Origin: Bacteroidales bacterium
Lineage (GTDB): Bacteria; Bacteroidota; Bacteroidia; Bacteroidales; UBA932
Direction: 5' to 3'
DNA: 40,894 bases
Assembly (NCBI GenBank): GCA_016288055.1
Contig: JAEEXZ010000014.1
Span: forward strand, 1-40,894
The notes below the pieces were generated by a model, which made no database searches, was not told where the DNA came from, and worked only from the letters and a program-made list of their open reading frames with translations. Shown here piece by piece: positions 15,892 through 24,564 of the stretch; positions within the stretch are counted from its first letter, which is position 1; the number at the start of each line of letters is the position of its first letter. The position numbers and the translations under genes are program-made.

Positions 15892-17123
15892 TAAGGATTG
15901 ATGGGAATGATGGGAGAGTGCGGAGCATAGAAGTCCTTTCCGTTGTCATACTTCATCTTGTCCATTCTGACATTGATGAGATTCGTCTTGTTGAAGCCGA
16001 AGCCGTTGGTCATTTCCAGCGGGATGAAAATCTCTTCCACATTGTCCTCGGTGCCATTGGCGGCCGCCTCTGCGTTTCGGTGTTTCAAGGTGCTTTCAAG
16101 GATGACGTGCTCTGCCCAGTCCGAGGCCGTCGGGATGTGTACTCCAATCACCTGGTCGTTCAGCCAGTCGTCGTTGTCTGTTGACCCGTATCCTTTATAG
16201 ACGTTAATGTACATGTACTGAGCGTCGTCATAATCCTCTTCGTCGGAGTTTTCATCAAGCCCCGCCAGATCATAAAAGGTCTCGGGGTAGTATTCGACGA
16301 CCTGGCAGGTAACGCCGATGTAGCTGTTGTTCAGCGGATGCCCATAAGTACCGTCCGTGTCCCAGGGCGTCGGTTTATGCGGCATCACATAGATTTCGCC
16401 GTCAATATTCCCGTCCAGTGAGATGAATTCGCTCACGGCGGAAGGCGTGAAATCCACAGGAGTCTTCAACTCGACGACGATATCCTCATAGCCGGCATCC
16501 TCCGGATCGACGGTCCAGGGGGCCGATGCATAGTTTGCGAAATCGAAGGTGCCCTTGGTGGCAACGTGATGCAGCGTGATCTTGGTCACGTGGAAATGAA
16601 GGTTATAATCGCCGCCACGTGCCTCCTTGTCGAAGCCGATCTTGAACTTGACCGAGGAGAGCGCGTGCTTGAAGAGCAGGGACACCGGCGTTCCGTCTTC
16701 GTTGTCTTCGCTCAGGGAGACCAGCAGGTCTTTCTGAGCGAAGACGTCAGAAGGAACGGTGTACACGAACTTTCCGTTTTCGATGGCCGGGGCGGCGTCC
16801 GTGTTGTCGCAGGTTGCATAGAAGGTGTGCTTGTCCGTGCCGCCGGGCCAGTGCAGGTTCTCGTGCCCTGCTGCTGCCCAGCCGCTCCCGGAGTTGGTAA
16901 ACAGGAAGTTGTCCATCCACATGTTGGAAGTTCCCTGAACGCCCACCATCTTGAAGGCGCTGACGGCGGAAATCTCCGCGCCGCGGGTTTCGCCGTTGTT
17001 GACGACTTGTACGATAAAGGGTTTCCCGGGATCCGGGTTCGGTGAAGGATGATGTTCCTTCGAACAGCCCGAAAGGGCGGATGCGAGCGCAATCAGCGCT
17101 GCCGGCCGGAATAGTTTCTTCAT
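15891..17123 (-). CDS. Fimbrillin-family (Mfa-like) lipoprotein
   Basis: This is a 410-residue protein starting MKKLFRPAALIALASALSGC, a lipoprotein signal peptide with lipobox LSGC. Four residues later it has a Ser/Pro/His-rich linker, then two beta-sandwich-like halves. The N-terminal half (ETRGAEISAVSAFKMVGVQG, DKHTFYATCDNTDAAPAIENGK, VSLLFKHALSSVKFKI) follows the Bacteroidetes fimbrillin/Mfa-like pattern, notably 'FKHALSSVKFKI'. Such proteins are surface-exposed and either polymerise into fimbriae or decorate them. There are no chaperone or usher-like partners here, so a stand-alone surface lipoprotein is as likely as a fimbrial subunit. An upstream in-frame ATG at 17213 was rejected because it hides the signal peptide. 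It is divergent from the AraC gene. Confidence 0.8.
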   Translation of the reverse strand: MKKLFRPAALIALASALSGCSKEHHPSPNPDPGKPFIVQVVNNGETRGAEISAVSAFKMVGVQGTSNMWMDNFLFTNSGSGWAAAGHENLHWPGGTDKHTFYATCDNTDAAPAIENGKFVYTVPSDVFAQKDLLVSLSEDNEDGTPVSLLFKHALSSVKFKIGFDKEARGGDYNLHFHVTKITLHHVATKGTFDFANYASAPWTVDPEDAGYEDIVVELKTPVDFTPSAVSEFISLDGNIDGEIYVMPHKPTPWDTDGTYGHPLNNSYIGVTCQVVEYYPETFYDLAGLDENSDEEDYDDAQYMYINVYKGYGSTDNDDWLNDQVIGVHIPTASDWAEHVILESTLKHRNAEAAANGTEDNVEEIFIPLEMTNGFGFNKTNLINVRMDKMKYDNGKDFYAPHSPIIPINP

Positions 17124-17197
17124 GGTGTTTTTGTAAATGTATAAGCGAAAATACGGAATACTTTTGAACAATCCAAGGCTTTTGTAGCTGGCTCCAT

Positions 17198-17229
17198 GTT
17201 GAAATAGTATCAAAAATAGACTATATTTG
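17198..17229 (+). promoter_or_regulatory. Promoter of the AraC-family gene
   Basis: TATATTTG (17222-17229) matches TAnnTTTG; GTTG (17198-17201) stands 20 bases upstream, one base off the -33 TTTG. The ATG follows 22 bases after the box. An inverted repeat spans the -7 box (see next entry). Confidence 0.7.
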
Positions 17230-17251
17230 TGGCGTATAAACCGATACTATT
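17203..17251. promoter_or_regulatory. Candidate operator: 9-bp inverted repeat around the AraC promoter
   Basis: AATAGTATC (17203-17211) and GATACTATT (17243-17251) are perfect inverted arms separated by 31 bases that include the -7 box and the start-site region. The spacing (40 bp centre to centre, nearly four helix turns) suits a looping or dimer-binding site. The right arm ends one base before the start codon. A site similar to the left arm occurs in the PUL promoter at 18140-18157. Confidence 0.45.
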
Positions 17252-18130
17252 ATGTCCAACGTACTGCGGGAAACCCCTCCTATTTCCGAGAAAGACTGCT
17301 TCTACATTGTGGAGCGGCACAAGAGTGAATTCAATTACCCCATCCACTCCCACGAGGAGTTTGAACTCAACTTTATCGAGCACTGCGCCGGTGTGCACCG
17401 GGTGGTGGGGGATAGCATCGAGGAGGTGGGGGACTATGACCTGGTCCTGGTGGCAGGGGACGGTCTGGAGCATGCCTGGCAGCAGGGAAACTGCACCTCT
17501 CCCGACGTGCGGGAAATCACCATCCAGTTTTCCTCGACGCTGCTGGATGAACGCCTGCTGGACCGCAATCAGTTCTCATCCATCCGGAAGATGTTCGAGA
17601 GGGCCCGTCTGGGGGTGGCCTTCTCCATGGGCGCTATCATGAAGGTGTATAGCGTCATGGATGGCATCGCTCAGCAGAAAAGCGGCTTTGAGCAGTTCCT
17701 GGCTATGCTTCGTGTCCTGTATGAACTGTCCCTGGATCCTGGTGCCAGAACGCTTGCGTCCAGCTCGTTTGCACAGAAAGAGACCGGCCGGGAGAGCCGC
17801 CGCGTGTCCAAGGTGAAGGAATACATATCGGCCCATTTTGCCGACGACTTGCGCCTCGAGGATCTCGCGGCGCTGGTGGGGATGACGCCCAGCGCGTTCA
17901 GCCGCTTCTTCAAGCAGCACACCAGCCGCACGCTGTCGGATTATATCATCGACATCCGGCTGGGAAAGGCGGCCCGCATGCTGGTGGATACTTCCCGGAG
18001 CATCGGCGAGATCAGCTTTGCCTGCGGCTTCAACAACCTGTCCAATTTCAACCGTATTTTCAAGGCTCGCCGCGGCTGTACCCCGCGCGATTTCAGGACG
18101 TTGTTCACCAAGAGTCGCGTCTATGTTTAA
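17252..18130 (+). CDS. AraC-family transcriptional regulator with N-terminal cupin domain
   Basis: This is a 292-residue cytoplasmic regulator. Residues 1-130 form a cupin-like sensor (FNYPIHSHEEFELNFIEHCAGVHRVV, with the HSHEEFEL strand typical of sugar-sensing AraC proteins). Residues of about 185-285 hold the two helix-turn-helix motifs: LRLEDLAALVGMTPSAFSRF then the AraC signature IGEISFACGFNNLSNFNRIF with PRDF. It should bind DNA and activate or repress in response to a small ligand. It lies directly upstream of, and in the same direction as, the hemicellulose locus, 100 bases before its first gene, so it is the likely local regulator. Most Bacteroidetes loci of this kind use hybrid two-component or SusR-type regulators instead. 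Confidence 0.93.
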   Translation: MSNVLRETPPISEKDCFYIVERHKSEFNYPIHSHEEFELNFIEHCAGVHRVVGDSIEEVGDYDLVLVAGDGLEHAWQQGNCTSPDVREITIQFSSTLLDERLLDRNQFSSIRKMFERARLGVAFSMGAIMKVYSVMDGIAQQKSGFEQFLAMLRVLYELSLDPGARTLASSSFAQKETGRESRRVSKVKEYISAHFADDLRLEDLAALVGMTPSAFSRFFKQHTSRTLSDYIIDIRLGKAARMLVDTSRSIGEISFACGFNNLSNFNRIFKARRGCTPRDFRTLFTKSRVYV

Positions 18131-18139
18131 GGAATGTTA

Positions 18140-18165
18140 AAAAAGTATCATATTTAGTTAAATAT
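18140..18165 (+). promoter_or_regulatory. Candidate activator site upstream of the PUL promoter
   Basis: Two overlapping signals are present. ATATTTA-GT-TAAATAT (18150-18165) is a perfect inverted repeat. The 18 bases at 18140-18157 match 14 of 18 bases of the left-hand site in the AraC promoter (17202-17219), including the shared core AGTATCA. Its position 28-53 bases before the -7 box suits an activator. Confidence 0.4.
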
Positions 18166-18171
18166 TTTCTT

Positions 18172-18200
18172 TTTGTGCTGGTCGCTATCGCTTAACTTTG
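18172..18200 (+). promoter_or_regulatory. Promoter of the hemicellulose-utilization operon
   Basis: TAACTTTG (18193-18200) matches the -7 consensus, with TTTG (18172-18175) 17 bases upstream. The first structural gene starts 30 bases after the box. It is the only strong promoter seen before the twelve-gene operon. Confidence 0.7.
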
Positions 18201-18230
18201 CGATGGATAACATATATGTCGGCCAACATA

Positions 18231-19505
18231 ATGAAATATTCACTGAAACTTTTTTTCGCGGGGCTTTCCAGCCTCATCCTCCTCTCTTGTGCAAAACCGG
18301 GTTTCGTTACCGTCGAGAACGGCCAGTTTGTCCGTGACGGAAAGCCCTTTACTTATATAGGAACCAATTTCTGGTATGGACCCATCCTGGCCTCGGAAGG
18401 CCGCGGCGGGGATATCGACCGTCTCACGCGGGAACTGGATTACTTGCAGGCTGCGGGCCTCAGAAACCTGCGTGTGCTGGTTGGGGCCGATGGCGCAGAC
18501 GGCGTCTTCTCCCGCGTGGAACCCACCCTCCAGACGGCCCCCGGCGTGTATAACGACACCCTTCTGGTGGGCCTGGACCGCTTCCTGGTGGAACTGGGCA
18601 AGCGCGATATGCAGGCCGTCCTGTATCTGAACAACTCCTGGGAATGGAGCGGCGGCTATGGCCAGTACCTCGAGTGGGCGACCGGCGAAAAGGCGCTCAT
18701 CCCGCTGGAGGCTGGTTACTGGCCCTTCATGCAGCAAATGCGCAAGTTCCAGACTTCGGCAGAAAGCCAGGAACTCTTCTATAACCATGTGAAGGCCATC
18801 GTCGGCCGCACCAACAGCATCACCGGCAAGGCTTATGCCGATGATCCCGCCATCTTCGCCTGGCAGATCGGCAACGAGCCCCGCTGCTTCTCCGACGATC
18901 CCGCAGTCCGCGACGGCTTCATTGGCTGGATGACTCAGACTGCGAGAATCATCAAGGAGATAGACCGGAACCATCTTCTGTCCACCGGCAACGAAGGCCT
19001 GATGGGCAGCGAAAACGACCCCGACCTGCTGCGGCGCATCAACAGCATCCCCGGCGTGGACTACATGACCATCCATATCTGGCCCTACAACTGGACCTGG
19101 GCAGACCCGGCCGACCTCGAAGGCACGGTAAACGACGCCATTGACCGTACGGAAGAATATATCATCGGCCATGCAAAGATGGCCCGTGAGCTGGGGCTTC
19201 CGCTGGTGTGCGAGGAGTTCGGTTTCCCGCGCGACGGCTTTTCCCCGCAGCGGACGGCCACAACGCGTGCGCGCGACCGCTATTATAAGTATGTTTTCTC
19301 CCAGGTGGGCGTCAATCTGCAGGGCGCCAACTTCTGGGGCTGGAGCGGATTCGCCCAGCCGCTTCACGAGCAGTGGCAGAGCGGAGATCCCTACACCGGG
19401 GATCCGGCCCAGGAAGCCCAGGGCCTGAACGGCGTCTATGTGACGGACACGACGCTCGACCTCATTGTCAATGCGATTAATAACTCACACAATTACAATA
19501 ACTAA
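18231..19505 (+). CDS. GH5 subfamily 7-like endo-beta-1,4-mannanase lipoprotein
   Basis: This is a 424-residue protein starting MKYSLKLFFAGLSSLILLSC, with lipobox LLSC, so it is membrane-anchored and probably surface-exposed. An alternative ATG at 18216 would add five residues. The N-terminus after the anchor (FVRDGKPFTYIGTNFWYGP) is the hallmark of GH5_7 mannanases. The acid/base is Glu216 in WQIGNEPRC and the nucleophile Glu329 in VCEEFGFP; VDYMTIHIWPYNW supplies the conserved His. It cuts beta-1,4-mannosyl bonds inside mannan or glucomannan chains. It is the first gene of the operon, ahead of susC, an unusual but not unknown order. Confidence 0.9.
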   Translation: MKYSLKLFFAGLSSLILLSCAKPGFVTVENGQFVRDGKPFTYIGTNFWYGPILASEGRGGDIDRLTRELDYLQAAGLRNLRVLVGADGADGVFSRVEPTLQTAPGVYNDTLLVGLDRFLVELGKRDMQAVLYLNNSWEWSGGYGQYLEWATGEKALIPLEAGYWPFMQQMRKFQTSAESQELFYNHVKAIVGRTNSITGKAYADDPAIFAWQIGNEPRCFSDDPAVRDGFIGWMTQTARIIKEIDRNHLLSTGNEGLMGSENDPDLLRRINSIPGVDYMTIHIWPYNWTWADPADLEGTVNDAIDRTEEYIIGHAKMARELGLPLVCEEFGFPRDGFSPQRTATTRARDRYYKYVFSQVGVNLQGANFWGWSGFAQPLHEQWQSGDPYTGDPAQEAQGLNGVYVTDTTLDLIVNAINNSHNYNN

Positions 19506-19527
19506 CCATTAACCAAACTCAAGTAGC

Positions 19528-22500
19528 ATGAAACAAAAATTTGTGACCTTCATGCTGGCACTCCTCGCCACCGCGGCCCTGTTCGCCCAGAACAAGACCG
19601 TCCGGGGAAACGTCTCTGACGCTCAGGGACCGGCGATCGGCGTGTCCGTAATGGAGAAGGGCACCCGGAACGGTGTCATCACAGACCTCGATGGAAACTA
19701 CGCGATCACGGTGAAGCCCGGCGCTACGCTCGTGTTCACGTCCATCGGTTATGCAGCTCAGGAAATCGCCGTTGACGGCCAGTCCGTCATCAACGTAATC
19801 CTGAAAGAGGATGCCGAATTCCTCGACGAAGTTGTCGTCGTGGGTTACGGTACCATGAAAAAGAGCGACCTCGCCGGCGCTTCCGTTTCCATGAAGGAAG
19901 ACGCCATCAAGGGCTCTATCATCACCAACATCGACCAGTCCCTGCAGGGCCGCGCCGCCGGTGTTACCGCCGTGCAGACCTCGGGTGCTCCTGGTTCTTC
20001 CTCTTCCATCCGCGTCCGTGGTCAGGCGACCATCAACGCCAACGCAGAACCTTTGTATGTGATTGACGGCGTTATTATGCAGGGCGGCGGCTCGTCCGGA
20101 GCCGACTTCGGCCTGGGTGACGCCCTGGGCAACGGTGCGGTTTCCACCGTATCCCCCCTCTCCACCATCAACCCTTCCGACATCGTGTCGATGGAAATCC
20201 TGAAGGATGCCTCGGCAACCGCCATCTACGGTGCGCAGGGTGCCAACGGTGTCGTGCTCATCACCACCAAGCGCGGTAAGAGCGGAGACGCCAAGTTCTC
20301 TTACGACGGTATGGTCGCCGTCCAGCGCCAGACCAAACGGATCGGCCTCCTGAATCTGCGTGAGTTCGCAGAGTATTACAATGACCTGGCCGCCGTAGGA
20401 CAGGTGACGGAGAACGATTACTATTCCGATCCTTCCATCCTGGGCAAGGGTACCAACTGGCAGGACGCCATCTTCCGTACTGCTCTCCAGCACCAGCATC
20501 AGGTGAGTGCCCAGGGCGGTACCGAGAAGGTCCAGTACTATGTGTCCGGTTCCTTCATGGACCAGCAGGGTACCATCATCGGCTCCGAGTTCAAGCGTTT
20601 CGGCCTCCGTGCCAACCTGGACGCCCAGCTCAAGGAATGGTGGAAGATCGGCCTCAGCGCCGCTTATTCCAACACCGATGAGAACATGAAGCTGGCCGAT
20701 TCCGACGAAGGTATCATCGGCTACTCCCTCACTTCGCTGCCTTCCGCCCCTATCTACGACCAGGACGGAAACTACTACAGCATTACCATGAAGAACTACT
20801 CCATCATCAACCCCGTGGCTATGGCCATGCTGGAGCAGATTCTCCTCAAACGTCAGAAAATCAACGGTAATATCTTCTCAGACATTACCTTCCCCTTCTT
20901 CAGGGATCTCACCTGGCACGCCGAACTGGACTATGACCTGTCCTATTCGAAGGCCGACACCTTCAACCCTTCGGTGAGCTTCGGTTCCTACCAGCGCGAC
21001 GCCAACGAGGTTCGCTCCCAGAAGAACAACTCCATCTACTGGTCGGTGAAGAACTACCTCACCTACAGCAAGACTTTCGGCAAGCACAGCATTTCCGCCA
21101 TGGCTGGCCAGGAAGCCTGGGAAAGCCGCTGGGACTACATGAGCGTGTTCAATACCGCCCTCCCGTCCAACGACGTGGTGAACCCTTACCTGGGTTCCGG
21201 AACGCCCACCATCGGCTACGGTTTCGGTTCGTCCGCCATGGCCTCTTTCTTCACCCGTGAGACTTACAACTACGACAACCGCTATATCGGTACTTACACT
21301 TTCCGTTACGACGGCTCGTCCAATTTCGGTCCCAACAAGCGCTGGGCTCCGTTCCACTCTTTCGCCCTCGCATGGCGCTTCACCAACGAGAAGTTCTTCC
21401 CGCAGGGTCTGAAGAATGTCGTCAACGACGGTAAGCTCCGTCTGGGCTGGGGCCAGACCGGCAACTCCGGAATCGGCTCCTACAAGTGGGGCGCGTCCAT
21501 GACCAAGGTGGCCACCGGCCTGGGCGCCGGCTACCGCCAGAGCAACATCCCCAACCTGGACATCATGTGGGAAAAGCAGGAACAGCTCAACGTGGGCCTG
21601 GACCTGAGTCTGTTCAACAACCGCCTGTCCCTTGTGGCCGAGTGGTACGACAAAAAGTCCAACGATATGCTCATGCCGCTGCAGCTGCCCTCCTACATGG
21701 GTACGATGGGCAACGTTTCCTCTGCCCTGGCCGCTCCCTGGGGTAACTACGGTTACATTGACAATACCGGTTTCGAACTCACCCTCTCGGCCCATCCCGT
21801 TGCAGGCAAGGACTTCCACTGGAGCAGTGAAGGACAGATTTCCTTCAACCGTAACAAACTGGTCGCCCTGGCCGGTACGGCATCGGCCGCCATCGTGGGC
21901 TACGGCCAGTGGAACGACGTAGTGTCCGTCTCCAATATCGGCGAGCCCCTCTACAGTTTCTATGGATTCGTCACCGACGGCATCTATCAGAACATCGAGG
22001 AAGTGATGGCCGGTCCCGTCACCGAAAGCATGAAGAACACCACCGTCGATGCCGACGGCGTCGCGCATCCTTCCCAGAATATGGCCGATTACAACCAGTA
22101 CAACACCACCTGGGTGGGTGATATCCGTTTCAAGGATATCAACGGCGACGGCAAGATCACCGAGAGCGACCGTACCAACATCGGCTCTCCCATGCCCAAG
22201 TTCACCTTCGGCTGGACCAATACGTTCACCTACAAGAACTGGGACCTGAGCATCTTCATCAACGGTTCCTATGGCAACAAGGTATTCAATTACCTGAACA
22301 TGCGCGTGGGCAACATGAAGAACGCCTGGGCCAACCAGCCCACCTCCGTCTTGGACCGCACCCGGCTGGAGGCCATCGACCCCGGAAAGACCTACGACGG
22401 AACCAACAAGATCTGGAACTGGTATGAGGATCCGGAGAATGTCCAGGTGAAGAACCCCGGCGCCACGCTGCCGCGTGCCACCACGGGTGATCCCAACAAC

Positions 22501-22779
22501 AACTCCCGTATGAGCGACCGTTACATCGAAGACGGCTCCTACCTGCGTGTCAAGAACATCACCCTGGGTTACACCTTCCCCAAGAAGGCCCTGGAAAAGA
22601 TGAAGATCGAGAATCTGCGCATCCAGATGAACATCCAGAATCTGCTCACTTTCACCAAGTACAGCGGATATGATCCCGAAATCGGCGCGAGCACCGCTTC
22701 CGTGAACGTGATGGGCCTGGATAACGGCCGTTATCCTTCTCCTACCGTATATTCTCTTGGTGTCAATGTCACATTCTAA
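19528..22779 (+). CDS. susC: SusC-family TonB-dependent outer-membrane transporter
   Basis: This is a 1083-residue protein with signal peptide MKQKFVTFMLALLATAALFAQ. Residues 24-105 form the carboxypeptidase-regulatory-like domain (VRGNVSDAQGPAIGVSVMEK, GVITDLDGNYAITV). LDEVVVVGYGTMKKSDLAGA is the SusC signature, followed by the plug (SIRVRGQATINANAEPLYVIDGV given in parts, IYGAQGANGVVLITTKRGK) and the beta-barrel. The chain ends in a C-terminal phenylalanine (VNVTF), the normal barrel signal. With SusD it imports oligosaccharides into the periplasm using TonB-ExbBD energy. No N-terminal anti-sigma extension is present. The susD gene starts 18 bases later. Confidence 0.97.
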   Translation: MKQKFVTFMLALLATAALFAQNKTVRGNVSDAQGPAIGVSVMEKGTRNGVITDLDGNYAITVKPGATLVFTSIGYAAQEIAVDGQSVINVILKEDAEFLDEVVVVGYGTMKKSDLAGASVSMKEDAIKGSIITNIDQSLQGRAAGVTAVQTSGAPGSSSSIRVRGQATINANAEPLYVIDGVIMQGGGSSGADFGLGDALGNGAVSTVSPLSTINPSDIVSMEILKDASATAIYGAQGANGVVLITTKRGKSGDAKFSYDGMVAVQRQTKRIGLLNLREFAEYYNDLAAVGQVTENDYYSDPSILGKGTNWQDAIFRTALQHQHQVSAQGGTEKVQYYVSGSFMDQQGTIIGSEFKRFGLRANLDAQLKEWWKIGLSAAYSNTDENMKLADSDEGIIGYSLTSLPSAPIYDQDGNYYSITMKNYSIINPVAMAMLEQILLKRQKINGNIFSDITFPFFRDLTWHAELDYDLSYSKADTFNPSVSFGSYQRDANEVRSQKNNSIYWSVKNYLTYSKTFGKHSISAMAGQEAWESRWDYMSVFNTALPSNDVVNPYLGSGTPTIGYGFGSSAMASFFTRETYNYDNRYIGTYTFRYDGSSNFGPNKRWAPFHSFALAWRFTNEKFFPQGLKNVVNDGKLRLGWGQTGNSGIGSYKWGASMTKVATGLGAGYRQSNIPNLDIMWEKQEQLNVGLDLSLFNNRLSLVAEWYDKKSNDMLMPLQLPSYMGTMGNVSSALAAPWGNYGYIDNTGFELTLSAHPVAGKDFHWSSEGQISFNRNKLVALAGTASAAIVGYGQWNDVVSVSNIGEPLYSFYGFVTDGIYQNIEEVMAGPVTESMKNTTVDADGVAHPSQNMADYNQYNTTWVGDIRFKDINGDGKITESDRTNIGSPMPKFTFGWTNTFTYKNWDLSIFINGSYGNKVFNYLNMRVGNMKNAWANQPTSVLDRTRLEAIDPGKTYDGTNKIWNWYEDPENVQVKNPGATLPRATTGDPNNNSRMSDRYIEDGSYLRVKNITLGYTFPKKALEKMKIENLRIQMNIQNLLTFTKYSGYDPEIGASTASVNVMGLDNGRYPSPTVYSLGVNVTF

Positions 22780-22797
22780 TCAAGGGAGGAAAAGAAA

Positions 22798-24546
22798 ATG
22801 AAAAATACTTTGAAATATATTGCTCTGGCCGCTGTACTGGTAATGGGCGCTTCTTCCTGCGAGAAATTCCTGGACCGCCCTGCCGAGGACAACTACAATT
22901 CCCAGAACTTCTACCAGGATGCCGACCAGTGCATCCAGGGCGTGAACTATCTGTACAACTCTCCCTGGTACGACGCCATCCGCGGCTTCTACCGCGTGGG
23001 TGAGTGTTTTGCCGGCAACTACTACATGGGGGACAAGAACCCCTACATGCAGTTCACGGTAAACGGCTCCAACGACGAGCTGCGCGACATGAGTTATTCC
23101 CTGTGGGGCGTGAACGCGCACGCCACTACGGTTTACAACCGTCTCAAGCAGACCACCGGCGTGGACAAGGCTGTCGTTGACATGTGCATGGGTGAAGCCC
23201 TCACCTGGAAAGCGTTTGCCTATTTCTTCCTGGTGCGCAGCTTCGGTGACGTTCCCATCATCCATGACATGAACAGCCTCATTGCGAACAACTCCTACAA
23301 TTCTGTTCCCAAGGCCCCCAAGGAGGATGTTTACAAATACATTGTGATGACCTTGGAAAAGGCCCTCACGCTTCTTCCGAAGAAAGTGGCCAACAAGGAC
23401 GGCCGCATTGACTACTACAGCGCCGAAGCCCTCCTCGCCAAGGTTTACCTGCAGAAGGCCGGTGTCACCGGCACGCTCAACCAGGAAGACCTGGACAAGG
23501 CGGCTTTCTATGCCAAGGATGTCATCCAGAACTCCGGCCGCGAGCTGCTGGAAGTGTATTCCGACAATTTCCGCATGCAGAACAACAAGAACCTGGAGGC
23601 TCTCATCTCCTGGCACTGGGATGCATCGTGCCAGCCCTGGACCACCCAGAACTCTTTCCAGTGCGATATCGCCCCGAAGGGATTCGACGAGTTTGCCGAT
23701 ACCTGGGGACAGTGGGCAGGCCCCACCATCGCCCTGCAGGACCAGTTCCACGTGAGCGCCCTGGAGAACCCGGCCGACCGGCACGACATCGATACCCGCC
23801 GCAAGGCCACCATGCTCCTTCCCGGCGATGTGTGTGAATACTTGTGGACCACCAACGGCGGTTTTGACTACCTCCGTTTCTTCTACGACGAGAACTACGG
23901 CCCCTCCGGCGGCTCCAACGCCTCGGAAGGCAGCTTGAACAGCCCTACCGGCGCCATGTGCGTGAAGTTCCTCTATGGAGACGGTGAAGATCACAAGGCC
24001 GCCCTGGGCGTGAGCGCCGGCCGTATGGCCAATGGCCTTGCCACCCATGTGCTGCGCCTTTCCGACGTGTATCTGGTGTACTGCGAGGCCAAGCTCAACG
24101 GCCCCGGGACCAGCACGACGGACGCTCTCGCCCTTGAATGCTTCAACGCCGTGCGCCGCCGCGCCATCCCTTCCTGGACCGACAAGACCTCCATCACCTT
24201 CGAGGATGTGTTCAAAGAGCGCAACCTGGAGCTGGCTCTGGAAGGAGACCGCTGGTACGACTACGTGCGCGTAGGCTATTACAACACGGCCTTCGCGGTG
24301 AACGACATCATGAACCAGCGCCGCAATGCCTGGGACAAGTCCCTGGACGATGCCTGCAAGGCATACTACAACGGCGGAGCCTGGGACATGAGCGACATCC
24401 AGTACGATGAGGACGAGTTTGCCCCTACGGAGGCCGCAATCATTTCCAAGCTGGGGTCCCTCCCGTTCCCGTCCGAGGACGTCGTCTATAACCAGAAACT
24501 GGACCAGGATGTCGAGCCCTTCGACTTCAGCACCGTCGAGTTTTAA
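22798..24546 (+). CDS. susD: SusD/RagB-family surface glycan-binding lipoprotein
   Basis: This is a 582-residue lipoprotein starting MKNTLKYIALAAVLVMGASS with Cys21 followed by EKFLDRPAEDNYNSQNFY, the classic start of SusD proteins. TPR-like helices follow (EALTWKAFAYFFLVRSFGDV, YSAEALLAKVYLQKAGVTG), and the conserved ending RNLELALEGDRWYDYVRVG is present. It caps the SusC barrel at the cell surface and delivers oligosaccharides. It contains more aromatic residues in the middle region (WHWDASCQPW) that could line a binding platform. The specificity, beta-mannan or glucomannan, is inferred from neighbours only. Confidence 0.97.
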   Translation: MKNTLKYIALAAVLVMGASSCEKFLDRPAEDNYNSQNFYQDADQCIQGVNYLYNSPWYDAIRGFYRVGECFAGNYYMGDKNPYMQFTVNGSNDELRDMSYSLWGVNAHATTVYNRLKQTTGVDKAVVDMCMGEALTWKAFAYFFLVRSFGDVPIIHDMNSLIANNSYNSVPKAPKEDVYKYIVMTLEKALTLLPKKVANKDGRIDYYSAEALLAKVYLQKAGVTGTLNQEDLDKAAFYAKDVIQNSGRELLEVYSDNFRMQNNKNLEALISWHWDASCQPWTTQNSFQCDIAPKGFDEFADTWGQWAGPTIALQDQFHVSALENPADRHDIDTRRKATMLLPGDVCEYLWTTNGGFDYLRFFYDENYGPSGGSNASEGSLNSPTGAMCVKFLYGDGEDHKAALGVSAGRMANGLATHVLRLSDVYLVYCEAKLNGPGTSTTDALALECFNAVRRRAIPSWTDKTSITFEDVFKERNLELALEGDRWYDYVRVGYYNTAFAVNDIMNQRRNAWDKSLDDACKAYYNGGAWDMSDIQYDEDEFAPTEAAIISKLGSLPFPSEDVVYNQKLDQDVEPFDFSTVEF

Positions 24547-24564
24547 TCCTTAACACAGTAAGCA

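Noticed and set aside
15891..17123. Fimbrillin-like gene as part of a complete fimbrial operon
   Set aside because: No partner anchor, tip or other fimbrial genes are adjacent; only a 46-codon gene follows.
17203..17251. Inverted repeat as ends of a mobile element or an invertible promoter
   Set aside because: The arms are only 9 bp, no recombinase gene or flanking target duplication is present, and the enclosed 31 bases hold just the -7 box and leader.
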